DNA of 64,000 nucleotides, from the NCBI GenBank assembly GCA_034440615.1, contig JAOTOM010003851.1, forward strand, positions 62,001-126,000. The letters run 5' to 3'. A program made the position numbers and the translations under genes. Of this stretch, positions 31,320-41,754 are shown in pieces. Each line of letters opens with the position of its first letter. The stretch's first letter is position 1. The notes under the pieces were generated by a model. That model was not told the DNA's origin. It ran no database searches and saw only the letters and a program-made list of their open reading frames with translations. Origin of the DNA: Ashinkailepas kermadecensis. Lineage: Eukaryota > Arthropoda > Thecostraca > Neolepadidae.

Positions 31320-32546
31320 CATTTACTGCATACTGCAACCATTACTGGTCTGATGGTCCGGCTCGGCGTTGAGGAGCGGCGTCGGCCTGCTGACGTGATG
31401 TCCACCATTACTGGTCTGGTGTGGCGACATGGACGTGTGTGATGTCCCATACTGGTCTGGTGTGGCGACATGGACTGTGTCGCGGTGTGATGTACCATAC
31501 TGGTGGGTGGCGACATGGACTGTGTCGCGGCCTGCTGACGTGATGTCCACCATTACTGGTCTGGTGTGGCGACATGGACTGTGTCGCGGCCTGCTGAAGT
31601 GATGTCCACCATTACTGGTCTGATGGTCCGGCTCGGCGTTGAGGAGCGGCGTCGGCCTGCTGACGTGATGTCCACCATTACTGGTCTGGTGTGGCGACAT
31701 GGACTGTGTCGCGGCCTGCTGAAGTGATGTCCACCATTACTGGTCTGATGGTCCGGCTCGGTGTTGAGGAGCGGCGTCGGCCTGCTGACGTGATGTCCAC
31801 CATTACTGGTCTGGTGTGGCGACATGGACTGTGTCGCGGCCTGCTGAAGTGATGTCCACCATTACTGGTCTGATGGTCCGGCTCGGTGTTGAGGAGCGGC
31901 GTCGGCCTGCTGACGTGATGTCCACCATTACTGGTCTGGTGTGGCGACATGGACTGTGTCGCGGCCTGCTGAAGTGATGTCCACCATTACTGGTCTGATG
32001 GTCCGGCTCGGTGTTGAGGAGCGGCGTCGGCCTGCTGACGTGATGTCCACCATTACTGGTTGGTGTGGCGAATGGACCGTGTGCGGCCTGCTGAGTGATG
32101 TCCACCATACTGGTTGGTGTGGCGACTGGTGTGTGCGGCCTGCTGAGTGATGTCACCATACTGGTCTGGTGTGGCGACATGGACTGTGTCGCGGCCTGCT
32201 GCGTGATGTCCACCATTACTGGTCTGGTGTGGCGAGGACTGTCGGCCTGCTGAAGTGATGTCCACCATTACTGGTCTGATGGTCCGGCTCGGTGTTGAGG
32301 AGCGGCGTCGGCCTGCTGACGTGATGCCCACCATTACTGGTCTGGTGTGGCGACATGGACCGTGTCGGGCCTGCTGAAGTGATGTCCACCGTTACTGGTC
32401 TGGTGTGGAGACATGGACTGTGTCGCGGCCTGCTGACGTGATGTCCACCATTACTGGTCTGGTGTGGCGACATGGACTGTGTCGCGGCCTGCTGAAGTGA
32501 TGTCCACCATTACTGGTCTGGTGTGGCGACATGGACTGTGTCGCGG
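31320..32546. repeat. Composite minisatellite: 59 bp and 66 bp units in a 125 bp higher-order repeat
   Basis: A unit (TCTGGTGTGGCGACATGGAC ... GCGGCCTGCTGAAGTGATG) alternates with B unit (TCTGATGGTCCGGCTCGGTG ... GGCGTCGGCCTGCTGACGTG); both share TCCACCATTACTGG. A+B blocks repeat at 125 bp from about 31550 to 32050, then units become degenerate and mostly A-type. A single B-like half-unit exists in the right arm near 38712-38752. Confidence 0.95.
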
Positions 32547-32667
32547 CCTCGGGCAGTTCACCTGTTGTGATGACGACATGGCATGGCCAGGTAAAGCGGG
32601 AGCTGTCTCGTTTGTCCGCCAACTTGGCCCAATTTGGCCGTCACTGTGTGATGTTCAGGTGGTGTCT

Positions 32668-33862
32668 GAGTGTCGCGATCATCTCGTGTCCATCTCGCTG
32701 GGAGGGGCAGGAGTCGCGATCATCTCGTGTCCATATCGCTGGGAGGGGCAGGAGTCGCGATCATCTCATGTCCGTCTCGCTGGGAGGGGCAGGAGTCGCG
32801 ATCATCTCGTGGCCATATCGCTGGGAGGGGCAGGAGTCGCGATCATCTCGTGGCCATATCGCTGGGAGGGGCAGGAGTCACGATCATCTCATGTCCGTCT
32901 CGCTGGGAGGGGCAGGAGTCACGATCATCTCGTGTCCGTCTCGCTGGGAGGGGCAGGAGTCGCGATCATCTCGTGTCCGTCTCGCTGGGAGGGGCAGGAG
33001 TCGCGATCATCTCGTGTCCGTCTCGCTGGGAGGGGCAGGAGTCGCGATCATCTCGTGTCCGTCTCGCTGGGAGGGGCAGGAGTCGCGATCATCTCGTGTC
33101 CGTCTCGCTGGGAGGGGCAGGAGTCGCGATCATCTCGTGTCCGTCTCGCTGGGAGGGGCAGGAGTCACGATCATTCGTGTCCGTCTCGCTGGGAGGGGCG
33201 CGATCATCTCGTGTCCGTCTCGCTGGAAGGGGCAGGAGTCGCGATCATCTCGTGTCCGTCTCGCTGGGAGGGGCAGGAGTCGCGATCATTGTCCGTCTCG
33301 CTGGCCATATCGCTGGGAGGGGCAGGAGTCGCGATCATCTCATGTCCGTCTCGCTGGGAGGGGCAGGAGTCGCGATCATCTCGTGGTTGGCCATATCGCT
33401 GGGAGGGGCAGGAGTCGCGATCATCTCATGTCCGTCTCGCTGAGGGCGGTGGTTTTGCGTTCGCTGGGAGGGGCAGGGTCGCGATCATCTCGTGTCCATA
33501 TCGCTGGGAGGGGCAGGAGTCGCGATCATCTCGTGTCCGTCTCGCTGGGAGGGGCAGGAGTCGCGATCATCTCGTGTCCGTCTCGCTGGGAGGGGCAGGA
33601 GTCGCGATCATCTCGTGTCCGTCTCGCTGGGAGGGGCAGGAGTCGCGATCATCTCATGTCCGTCTCGCTGGGAGGGGCAGGAGTCGCGATCATCTCGTGG
33701 CCATATCGCTGGGAGGGGCAGGAGTCGCGATCATCTCGTGGCCATATCGCTGGGAGGGGCAGGAGTCGCGATCATCTCGTGTCCGTCTCGCTGGGAGGGG
33801 CAGGAGTCGCGATCATCTCGTGTCCGTCTCGCTGGGAGGGGCAGGAGTCGCGATCATCTCGT
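32668..33862. repeat. Minisatellite, 41 bp unit, ~29 copies
   Basis: GTCGCGATCATCTCGTGTCC + GTCTCGCTGGGAGGGGCAGGA repeats at 41 bp, with CCATATCGCTGG variants and a few truncated units (33170-33200, 33285-33310, 33440-33475). The unit has no stop in any forward frame. Two 480-510-codon frames therefore cycle through all three phases with a 41-residue period, which is an artefact rather than a gene. Confidence 0.96.
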
Positions 33863-33946
33863 GCCCACGTGCGTGTTCGGGAATGTCTCCCACGTTGGTC
33901 GTCTCGTAATTTGGACCTTGATAAGGACCCCGGAATCATGTCCTGG

Positions 33947-34107
33947 CTGGTGACGAGTGGTCTAGGGGTAAGTTGCCAGTCTCACAATCGAAAGATTGTG
34001 GGTTCGAGTCTCGCCTGCCGCTACTCTTCGCCCGCGACCAATCGGCGTAAGAGATTGGCGACGCTACATGACTGAACGGTCGACGTGTCGTGAAACCAAT
34101 AACCGCC
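33947..34107 (+). mobile_element. tRNA-derived SINE, subfamily alpha, present only in the left arm
   Basis: GACGAGTGGTCTAGGGGTAA, B box GGTTCGAGTCTCGCC, core CGACCAATCGGCGTAAGAGA+TTGGCGACGCTA, tail GTCGTGAAACCAATAACC. The right arm runs from GACCCTGGAATCCC straight to CGTGAGGAAGTTCAG without it. A clean target-site duplication was not found, perhaps because of small rearrangements (CCCTGAC repeats) at the 3' side. Confidence 0.9.
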
Positions 34108-34320
34108 ACCTACCCTGACTCCGACCCTGACCCTGCGGAAGTTCAGCTTCCATTGAACATGTAAGTTGTGACCGATCTGTTTATGGCCCGGAATCCCCCT
34201 CCCCTCCTGCCTCTCCTTCCTCATGCCTCCATGAACGAATCGTTCGTCCTGTCAGAGATGCGTCGTATTCGTGATTGGCATTCTCCGATAGTTGACGGGA
34301 AAACTTCAATTTCAGCACTG

Positions 34321-35405
34321 CCGGTGTACCCCGGTGACACAGGTAATGTTGTGTGGCCGCCGGTGTACCCCAGTGACACAGGCAGTGCTGCGTGGCCGCC
34401 GGTGTACCCCAGTGACACAGGCAGTGCTGCGTGGCCGCCGGTGTACCCCAGTGACACAGGCAGTGCTGTGTGGCCGCCGGTGTACCCCAGTGACAGTGCT
34501 GCGTGGCCGCCGGTGTACCCCAGTGACACAGGCAGTGCTGCGTGGCCGCCGGTGTACCCCAGTGACACAGGCAGTGCTGCGCCCGTGGACAGAAAAACAG
34601 GTAATGTTGTGTGGCCGCCGGTGAAACCAGGTAATGTTGTGTGGCCGCCGGTGTACCCCAGTGACACAGGCAGTGCTGCGTGGCCGCCGGTGTACCCCAG
34701 TGACACAGGCAGTGCTGCGTGGCCGCCGGTGTACCCCAGTGACACAGGTGCTGCGTGGCCGCCGGTTAGTGGCCGCCGGTGTACCCCAGTGACACAGGCA
34801 GTGCTGCGTGGCCGCCGGTGTACCCCAGTGACACAGGCAGTGCTGCGTGGCCGCCGGTGTACCCCAGTGACACAGGCAGTGCTGCGTGGCCGCCGGTGTA
34901 CCCCAGTGAACAGTGTTGGCGCCGGGTGACACAGGCAGTGCTGTGTGGCCGCCGGTGTACCCCAGTGACACAGGTAGTGCTGCGTGGCCGCCGGTGTCCC
35001 CAGTGACACAGGCAGTGCTGTGTGGCCGCCGGTGTACCCCAGTGACACAGGCAGTGCTGTGTGGCCGCCGGTGTACCCCAGTGACACAGGCAGTGCTGCG
35101 TGGCCGCCGGTGTACCCCAGTGACACAGGTAGTGCTGCGTGGCCGCCGGTGTACCCCAGTGACACAGGCAGTGCTGCGTGGCCGCCGGTGTACCCCAGTG
35201 ACAGTGCTGCGTGGCCGCCGGTGTACCCCAGTGACACAGGCAGTGCTGTGTGGCCGCCGGTGTACCCCAGTGACACAGGCAGTGCTGTGTGGCCGCCGGT
35301 GTACCCCAGTGACACAGGCAGTGCTGCGTGGCCGCCGGTGTACCCCAGTGACACAGGCAGTGCTGCGTGGCCGCCGGTGTACCCCAGTGACACAGGTAGT
35401 GCTGC
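34321..35405. repeat. Minisatellite, 39 bp unit, ~28 copies
   Basis: GCCGCCGGTGTACCCCAGTG + ACACAGGCAGTGCTGCGTG, with 9-base deletions (GTGACAGTGCTG) at several units, and an odd insert at 34580-34640 (GTGGACAGAAAAACAGGTAA ... GTGAAACCAGGTAATG). The unit is 13 codons, so frames stay open on both strands. Confidence 0.96.
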
Positions 35406-35714
35406 GTGGCGACAGCCTCCAGCCGGGAGGTCATCTCAACATCTGACCGGACCTCCGGAGGTCACTCCATCGCCACCACCATAAGCGGCGCTCAGATGCG
35501 CTACCCAGCCAATAATTGCCCGCTCGTTAAGGTTTATCGGCAAGGATCGTTAACTCGAATGGATCGATAAATTATGGCAGAAGCGAGCGAGAGTGGCAGC
35601 TCAAAGGCCACAGAAACTAGACCACATGGGACGGACAGCCACCGTGTTAAAGGCGCCGTTCGTAAATATGGGTACACCCGATTATGTCTGAATAATAGGG
35701 CGCATCGTTCAACT

Positions 35715-36020
35715 TGACTCCCAATAGAGCAGTGGTAGCGCCCTGGACAAGTTTGTGCCAACGCTGAGTTGTCAATAGAGCAGTGGTGGTGCCCTGGCCA
35801 CGTTAGTGCCAACGCTGAGTTGTCAATAGAGCAGTGGTAGTGCCCTGGCCACGTTAGTGCCAACGCTGAGTTGTCAATAGAACAGTGGTAGCGTCCTGGA
35901 CACGTTTGTGCCAATGCTGAGTTGTCAATAGAGCAGTGGTAGCGCCCTGGCCACGTTAGTACCGACGCTGAGTTGTCAATAGAGCAGTGGTAGCGCCCTG
36001 GCCACGTTAGTGCCACCGTC
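35715..36020. repeat. Minisatellite, 51 bp unit, 6 copies
   Basis: CAATAGAGCAGTGGTAGCGC with CTGGCCACGTTAGTGCC and AACGCTGAGTTGT recurs at 51 bp, with moderate divergence (GGACA/GGCCA, GTTTG/GTTAG). Confidence 0.95.
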
Positions 36021-36559
36021 GAGGTGTCAGCTAGTGCCCCAGGATACCATTACCCAGATTGGACGCCACTTGTCACGCGCGAAAATAGGAACAACATTCA
36101 CCGAGGTGTTCACAGAAATCGCTGTGGATCGTAACTTCGAGTGACGTTTTAAACTGGAGAGTGCGGAGCCATCCTTCGACTCGTCTCCCACTGATGAACA
36201 CCCATGCTCTTAATGCCTATACGTTACGACATTGCCAACTTGACCTGGCGAACAATGGTTTTTACCGAAGAATGGCGGCAAAGCCTTCTGCATATTCACG
36301 AATGCTGCCACACCAAGCCGTGTCTATTTTGGGATCCATACTTCGGTAATTACGTGCCAAAGCCGGCCGGTAAAACACTCGGCCTAAACACACGTCAAAA
36401 ACCCATCGACCATTGACGTAAGTGCATTGACGAGTCTCAAATATGCCAATCAGCATCAGCGGTTGGGCAAGGTTGAACAACACACGTCAAATTAGCATCA
36501 AAGCGCACGCCGACAAAGAATCTACGAAGATACAAACGGCACCAATCAGGCAGGCATCT
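36021..36559. other. Single-copy sequence, moderate GC
   Basis: No supported gene; this is the left shoulder of the AT-rich island. Confidence 0.4.
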
Positions 36560-37860
36560 GGTGAGGTCGAGCTGATCCGAAACGAACTGGCAACGGGTGG
36601 AACAAAACAAAAACCGCACTCAGACAATCTCACTGTTTCCAGGACTACTCCACGGTAGAGTAAATTGAGTCCGTTCTTAAATTATACTAATGGTAATGCT
36701 TGCTTCCATTAATCCTCACTTCACATGTTCTCATATAACTGAAATAACATGAAATGGAGAAGAACAAAACAAACACATAAACATTACACAGGTACCGTGA
36801 GACAGACCAAGGTAAACACATGCAAACTATTAATTATCAAATGCGTGGTGTGATGTGCAAGCAAACAGGTGTGATAGATCGTACACTTGTAAATAGATGA
36901 CCGAACATTGTTTAGCAAACTTAAGACTCCTACATACAGCGAGTTCGTAGCGAGAGATTGCAATGGAAGGTTCATATGCCAAGACTATCGCATATATGTC
37001 GTACAAGGTTCTTGAAGCAAACAGGAAGATACAAACGAATTAGCCTGTATGATAGAAATGTGCCATATACCTTAATATATAAATAATCAATAGCTCATCT
37101 TTAGGCTCTGGAATCACTAAATTCACAAAACCTTTGGAACTATATTGTCACGCGTTCGGCTGTTGTTCACTGTGCAAGCCAACCGCCACGCTTTTCGAAT
37201 GTTCATAATCACAACCGATGGGGGCGAATAATTAGCTAAAATACAAATAATGCATTGGAATTCAAGGAAAAGGTATCAAATATAATGTCCAATATAAATA
37301 GCACAGCAATATTATATAGGATCTTGCACAACATAAAAAAATAACGGACCATGATTCCACATTTAAAATTCAAACGCAAGAAAATATATATATGCCCACG
37401 TGGCGAAACACGCTAAATGAACCAGACTTTAAACTTCAGTAGTACTTCGCTTTTCTGCAGTAGTTTAAAACAAAAAAATCGTGGTGGAACAGGTCTCGCG
37501 GTGAACCAGGTTCAGAATGGGCCAATACAGCACATTAACCCAACACCAAAAGCATCATGCATGTCAAGACGAGGAAATGAAGCAAGACCTTGTTAAGCCG
37601 TTTTACTTTGTTGGCTGGATTATATCTGGTTGCAGGTGTTTCAAGTGTCTGTAGGTGGAATCCAAGATAAACAATATTTATGATGTTCTCTTTCGATTGT
37701 TTTTGCAATTGAAAAACGAGAAGTTTGCGTTCATGTCACATGCTATCGACTTGGTATTTGAAACCTATGCAGCCAGCGATTGATGTTTACAATGCCATAT
37801 GCAAATTGGTCCGACATATTTACTCCACATTGAAGCAGTTAGGAATTTAGCTAGCTTCCG
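36560..37860. other. AT-rich single-copy island in the loop of the inverted duplication
   Basis: Composition switches to clearly AT-rich (for example ATATATATATG near 37390 and many AAATA/TATTT strings), with few CpGs and no tandem repeat. It contrasts with the CpG-rich DNA on both sides. No open frame longer than about 60 codons occurs. Confidence 0.8.
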
Positions 37861-37964
37861 CTGGTCTGGGGATTGCAGGGGCCAGCCTGCCACTGGTTTA
37901 AACCAGTGTTTTCCCCAACCAGTTGGCCAAGACTAGCTATGGCCGCCTGCTCGCCGACGTTGGC

Positions 37965-38190
37965 GACGCACCCCGCCGCACACGTGAACGGCAGGCCACA
38001 ACTGTCGCCACCAGCCTCGCACAGCGGCCATGTCGGTGTTGAGCGCCAGCACAGCCGCAGCATACGGTGCCGTCCCCGCCGCACACGTGCACGACAGGCC
38101 ACAGTGTCGCCACCAGCCTCGCACAGCGGCCACGTCGGTGTTGAGCACCAGCACAGCCGCAGCAGACGGTGTCGACCGTGCCCGCCTACT
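37965..38190. repeat. ~103 bp tandem duplication
   Basis: CCCCGCCGCACACGTG through ATGTCGGTGTTGAGC and CAGCACAGCCGCAGCA recurs about 103 bp later with scattered differences. Confidence 0.9.
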
Positions 38191-38394
38191 GCGCGCGCCA
38201 GATCCCGCCGGCGGGTCAGGTCCGGGTTCAGCGCCACCCGACGATAATTGTCCGGTCAACAAGGTCACCTCGCTGCACTCAAGCTCACTACACGGAGCTT
38301 GTTTGCCAGAAACGAGCTGCTAAATCACAATCCACGGTGTCATTTAGTGGGCAGTTTTCGGGAACAAACATTCACGTATGCGCACTCAAAGCAT

Positions 38395-40045
38395 CTCAGT
38401 TTCTTTCCGCTTCAACTATCGGAGAATACCAATCACGAATCCGACGCGTGTCTAACAGGACGAACGATTCGTTCATGGAAGCGTGAGGAAGGAGAGGCAG
38501 GAGGGGAGGGGGCCTCCGGACCATGAACAGACTGGTCACAACTGACCTGTTCAATGCCAGCTGAACTTCCTCACGGTCAGACAGGGCCGGGATTCCAGGG
38601 TCCTATCAGGGTCCAAATTACGAGACGACCAACGTGGGAGGCATGCCCGAACACGCACGTGGCCACGAGATGATCGCGACTCCTGTCCATCCCAGCGAGA
38701 TGAGCACGAGATGACGTCACCAGGCCGCCACCGCTCCTCATCGCCCAGCCGGCCGAACCGCAGCTGACCATCGACCGCTGCCGCAACACATGCAAACTGC
38801 TGTAACCTTGCAACGCAGCAGACTGACACGCAGTTCCCGCGTCGGAGGGCGATTAAACCACTGCCGGCCGCCGCCGCCGCTTCGTCCCGCACCTTGGCTG
38901 CGGCATTCCGCAGTTTGCACACAACACACCAGCACTCCCTGCGTCGTGGCTGTGGGTCAGGGATCACCGGACAGATCCACAGACGCCTGACCAGACCGCT
39001 AATTAAATCAGCGACCGGGGACCACACAGATCCGCAGACAGGCTGGACCAGACTGCCGACCGCTGACCGCTACCAGAACGCGGCCGGTGCGGGCTCGTCT
39101 CCGCACAGATTCAGCTCCCACGAGACACACGACACGCTGGGCCCGATAAACCCGGGCCGGCAATACACGTCATCCATCGGTGCTGTGGAGCGCACACTGC
39201 GCACCGCAGGGCTCCACCGGCTGCAGTGCGTGTGACACGCACACGGCCGTAACCGGTCACCATCGAGGGCGCGCAGAGTCGTTAATTGAACACCGACCAC
39301 TTTCACCATTCAGCCGCAGACTGCGAACGCACCCGCTACATTGGCGCGAGATGAAGCTGTATCGCAGCTACGGACGCCTCAGTGATTACAGGGGCAGGTA
39401 CGGCGGTGTACCGACGTGAACACCTTCCGCGTCCACCAATCACAGTGAAGGACGGCGGGCGGCGAGCCAATCGGACGGCAGACCGCCTCAGGGCTGACAG
39501 GACACCCAACCCATAACCATTACATGCCCACCGCTGCCACTCCAGCACGCTGAAGCGTGCTGAAGCGGCCCATCTCGTTGGCAGCGGCCATATAGCTGGA
39601 CCGTCCGTCCCTAGTCGGAGATGGCGGACCACTCACTCTCCAACCGTCCGCCTGCAGTTGGAGATGGCGGATCCGTCCACCTCACGTAGACGATGTTGGA
39701 GCCCCACAGCCTGCAGTTGGAGATGTGCCGCACGACAAAAGGCAGGCCCTCCCAAGCGATTTGTTTATGCGGCCGGACCGCGATCACTATCTCAGTCACG
39801 AGTGATGGGAACTGCCACAGTCGACTCCGGCTCAGCTGGATCTCACGCGGGGTATCATCTCCAGTCAAGATGTGCCACGGTTCTGCCATTACAGGAGCGC
39901 AGTCTGCCCTCCCGTCGTCCCACTGAGCCGCCGACGGTCGCCGTGTTGGCGGCCACCGCCGTGTTGGCGGCCGCTGTCGTGTTTGCAGCTCGTCCCCGGC
40001 TGGCGGCCGAGCAGACCACTGCTTGGCTGCTGCTCTGGCACAGCG
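38395..40045 (-). repeat. Inverted segmental duplication, right arm (compact)
   Basis: Reverse complement of the single-copy parts of 29926-34312, about 95% identical. It holds one 41-bp-type unit (about 38668-38710) and one adjacent B-like half-unit (about 38712-38752) where the left arm has two arrays over 1 kb each. It lacks both retroposons. Confidence 0.93.
39686..39889 (-). CDS. Candidate intact coding exon in the right arm, unknown product
   Basis: ATG at 39889 opens 68 codons to a donor GTGAGG (39685-39680). Residues include MAEPWHILTGDDTPREIQLS, RSRLWQFPSLVTEIVIAVRP and HKQIAWEGLPFVVRHISNCR, ending LWGSNIVY. An alternative start is an acceptor CTGTAATGGCAG just before 39882, making this an internal exon. 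Third-position GC is about 74% and the peptide has the hydrophobic pattern of a folded protein, unlike most open frames here. The left-arm copy is disrupted, so this is the functional copy if there is one. No family is recognised. Confidence 0.5.
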
Positions 40046-40107
40046 TCACAAGCGCGCCAGACCAATCGCGGCGCCGGTGGACCACGAGATGGAGCACACG
40101 GCGTGCC

Positions 40108-40232
40108 CGTCGCCGACTACTGACGGCGGACCGCCAGCCGCCTCGAGGCAAGGTCAGAGGTGGACCGTGCCCGTCGCCGACTACTGACGGCGGACCGCCA
40201 GCCGCCTCGAGGCAAGGTCAGAGGTCGACCGC
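40108..40232. repeat. 63 bp tandem duplication
   Basis: GTCGCCGACTACTGACGGCG through GAGGCAAGGTCAGAGG occurs twice at 63 bp, almost identical. Confidence 0.93.
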
Positions 40233-40627
40233 ACGGAGCGACGGCACGCTGTTCAATAGAGCAGTCCGATCCCACGGCAATGAACAGTTTCACCAATAAT
40301 ACATGTGTGACTCTGGATGTCTTCGTCTACGTATGTGCCAAATTGCATAGCCGCATAACGAAATACAAGCACGTTAATCCGCATGTCATGTCCCCCAATT
40401 AGTTCGTTGTCACCCGTTATCCCCCACCTTTCTCCATCTCCATCACACATTACACGATAGACAGCAGCCCCAGCCGATAGCAAGTGGGTAGCATGCCACT
40501 GGCTTCATGTCATGCTCGCACGAGAACAAAATCAGCGCCTTGGGACGTGAACAAAACGTGCCGGGGGAGAGCCTTGATGACGGTCCGACTAGAACGTCCA
40601 GCAAAGCTCCAAGAGACATGCTTACTT
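40233..40627. other. Single-copy sequence
   Basis: Moderate GC; no supported feature. Confidence 0.4.
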
Positions 40628-40825
40628 TACACACACTTCACCGCCCCAGAGGGGCCGTTCACCGGGTGTACATGTACACACCACCTAACCGCCCCCGAGG
40701 GGCCGCTGCCATGGCGTACCGACACACATCACCTCACCGCCCCCCCACGGCAGTTGACCGAGCGTACCTACATACACCATCTCACCGCCCCCGAGGGGCC
40801 GATGACTGGGCGTACCTGCACCCGG
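40628..40825. repeat. Degenerate ~54 bp repeat, 4 copies
   Basis: CTCACCGCCCCCGAGGGGCC recurs at about 54 bp; the intervening parts (GTACNTNCANACACCA) are diverged. The CCCCCGAGGGG core is palindromic. Confidence 0.85.
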
Positions 40826-41649
40826 AGCCGGTCCGGAGTCCTCCGCATGAGCGAGAGAAGGCGGAGGGACGGCGTGATATCGGCCACCGGCTCCCACAGG
40901 AGGCCGGCCGGCAGCGGGGCCCTGACGAGGGCCACACGCCGGCCGGTCGTGCTGTGCGTCCAGTCCAGCCGCCGCTGCTCCTCACCCGGCCGCCGACCGA
41001 GCGTGCCGCCGACCGCCACGGTGGTGCCGACGCCGGCGGCGGGCGGCCACGGCTGGGCCGGCCGCCGGTGTCGACGGCCGCTGGCCAGCCGCGACGGCGT
41101 GATCTTGGCGCGGCTGGCGTCGCGGCGGTACGGGCTCGAGTTGTGCCGCTGGCTGCCGGCCAGGCTGCTGTAGCCGCTGTCGGGCCGCAGGGGCTCGTCA
41201 CAGGCGGCCGGCCGGCGCCGCTCGGGACGACACTGGCCGGCCGACGCGTCCTCACCGTCGTACAGGCTGACCAGGTGCGCCACGTGCCGGCCAGGCGCTC
41301 GTGCAGCCGCTGGCGGCTGCTGGGCAGCACGCCGCTGCTGCAGCCGCGCCCGCGCCGAGGCGCAGTCCTTGCCACGACTCCTGCGAGTCATCAGCGTGTT
41401 GACAAACTGGTGGTGATAGTCGAGCGCCTTGCCCTGCAGCCGCCTCACCATAGCCTGCAGCCGGCCTCCCGTGGAGGCAGGCGCCGCCGACCGGCTGGCC
41501 GGCGACCGCACATAGCGCGGCTCGTTGAACGCTATCTGAAGCACAGCGCCGCGCTCTTCCTCCTCGTCCTCGGAGCTGTCCGACGAGCTGGCGCCGCCAG
41601 GGGGCCAGTCGCGCCGACCCTGGTACGTGCCCTGCACGGCGTACAGCAT
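40768..41649 (-). CDS. Candidate coding exon, copy 2 of the duplicated unknown gene
   Basis: ATG at 41649 in the same context as copy 1; 293 residues to a stop at 40768. The shared block carries the acidic SSSDSSEDEEEE, the DSGYSS degron-like motif and the Arg-rich C-terminal part. It has a 9-residue insertion (GVGTTVAVG) after WPPAA that keeps the frame. Unlike copy 1, the frame continues open upstream of the ATG to about 41907, so an earlier start or exon is possible. Past the shared block, sequence and protein are unrelated to copy 1. Confidence 0.55.
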   Translation of the reverse strand: MLYAVQGTYQGRRDWPPGGASSSDSSEDEEEERGAVLQIAFNEPRYVRSPASRSAAPASTGGRLQAMVRRLQGKALDYHHQFVNTLMTRRSRGKDCASARARLQQRRAAQQPPAAARAPGRHVAHLVSLYDGEDASAGQCRPERRRPAACDEPLRPDSGYSSLAGSQRHNSSPYRRDASRAKITPSRLASGRRHRRPAQPWPPAAGVGTTVAVGGTLGRRPGEEQRRLDWTHSTTGRRVALVRAPLPAGLLWEPVADITPSLRLLSLMRRTPDRLRVQVRPVIGPSGAVRWCM

Positions 41650-41754
41650 GGCCACCGTCACCGCACCATGCAGCCGGCACCGACACCTCTCACCGACATG
41701 CAGACGCGCTCCTGGCCTCCAGAGGGGCAGCGCGTCAACTGAGCTGCCTCGCCT
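40920..41754. repeat. Segmental duplication, copy 2 (direct pair with 20563-21367)
   Basis: Same orientation as copy 1, about 20.4 kb away. Homology ends at GAGCTGCCTC on the right (21367/41754) and near GGCCACACGCCGGCC on the left. It contains 27 bases (CCGACCGCCACGGTGGTGCC and flanking) absent from copy 1. Confidence 0.93.

Larger units (their letters stand above)
29926..34312 (+). repeat. Inverted segmental duplication, left arm (expanded)
   Basis: Single-copy parts (29940-30425, 30483-31317, 33861-33945, 34125-34312) match the reverse complement of 38395-40045 at roughly 95%. The arm is longer than its partner by about 2.7 kb. The extra length comes from two minisatellites, one SINE, one tiny retroposon and a ~120 bp stretch around 32550-32667 absent on the right. 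Confidence 0.93.

Noticed and set aside
33950..34020. Possible tRNA-Val-like gene at the head of the SINE
   Set aside because: Anticodon stem does not pair, and the same head recurs at 25.7 and 29.4 kb inside SINE copies.
32464..34075. 480-514-codon frames with a 41-residue period
   Set aside because: The 41 bp unit is not a multiple of 3, so the frame cycles through all phases; it stays open only because no phase has a stop.
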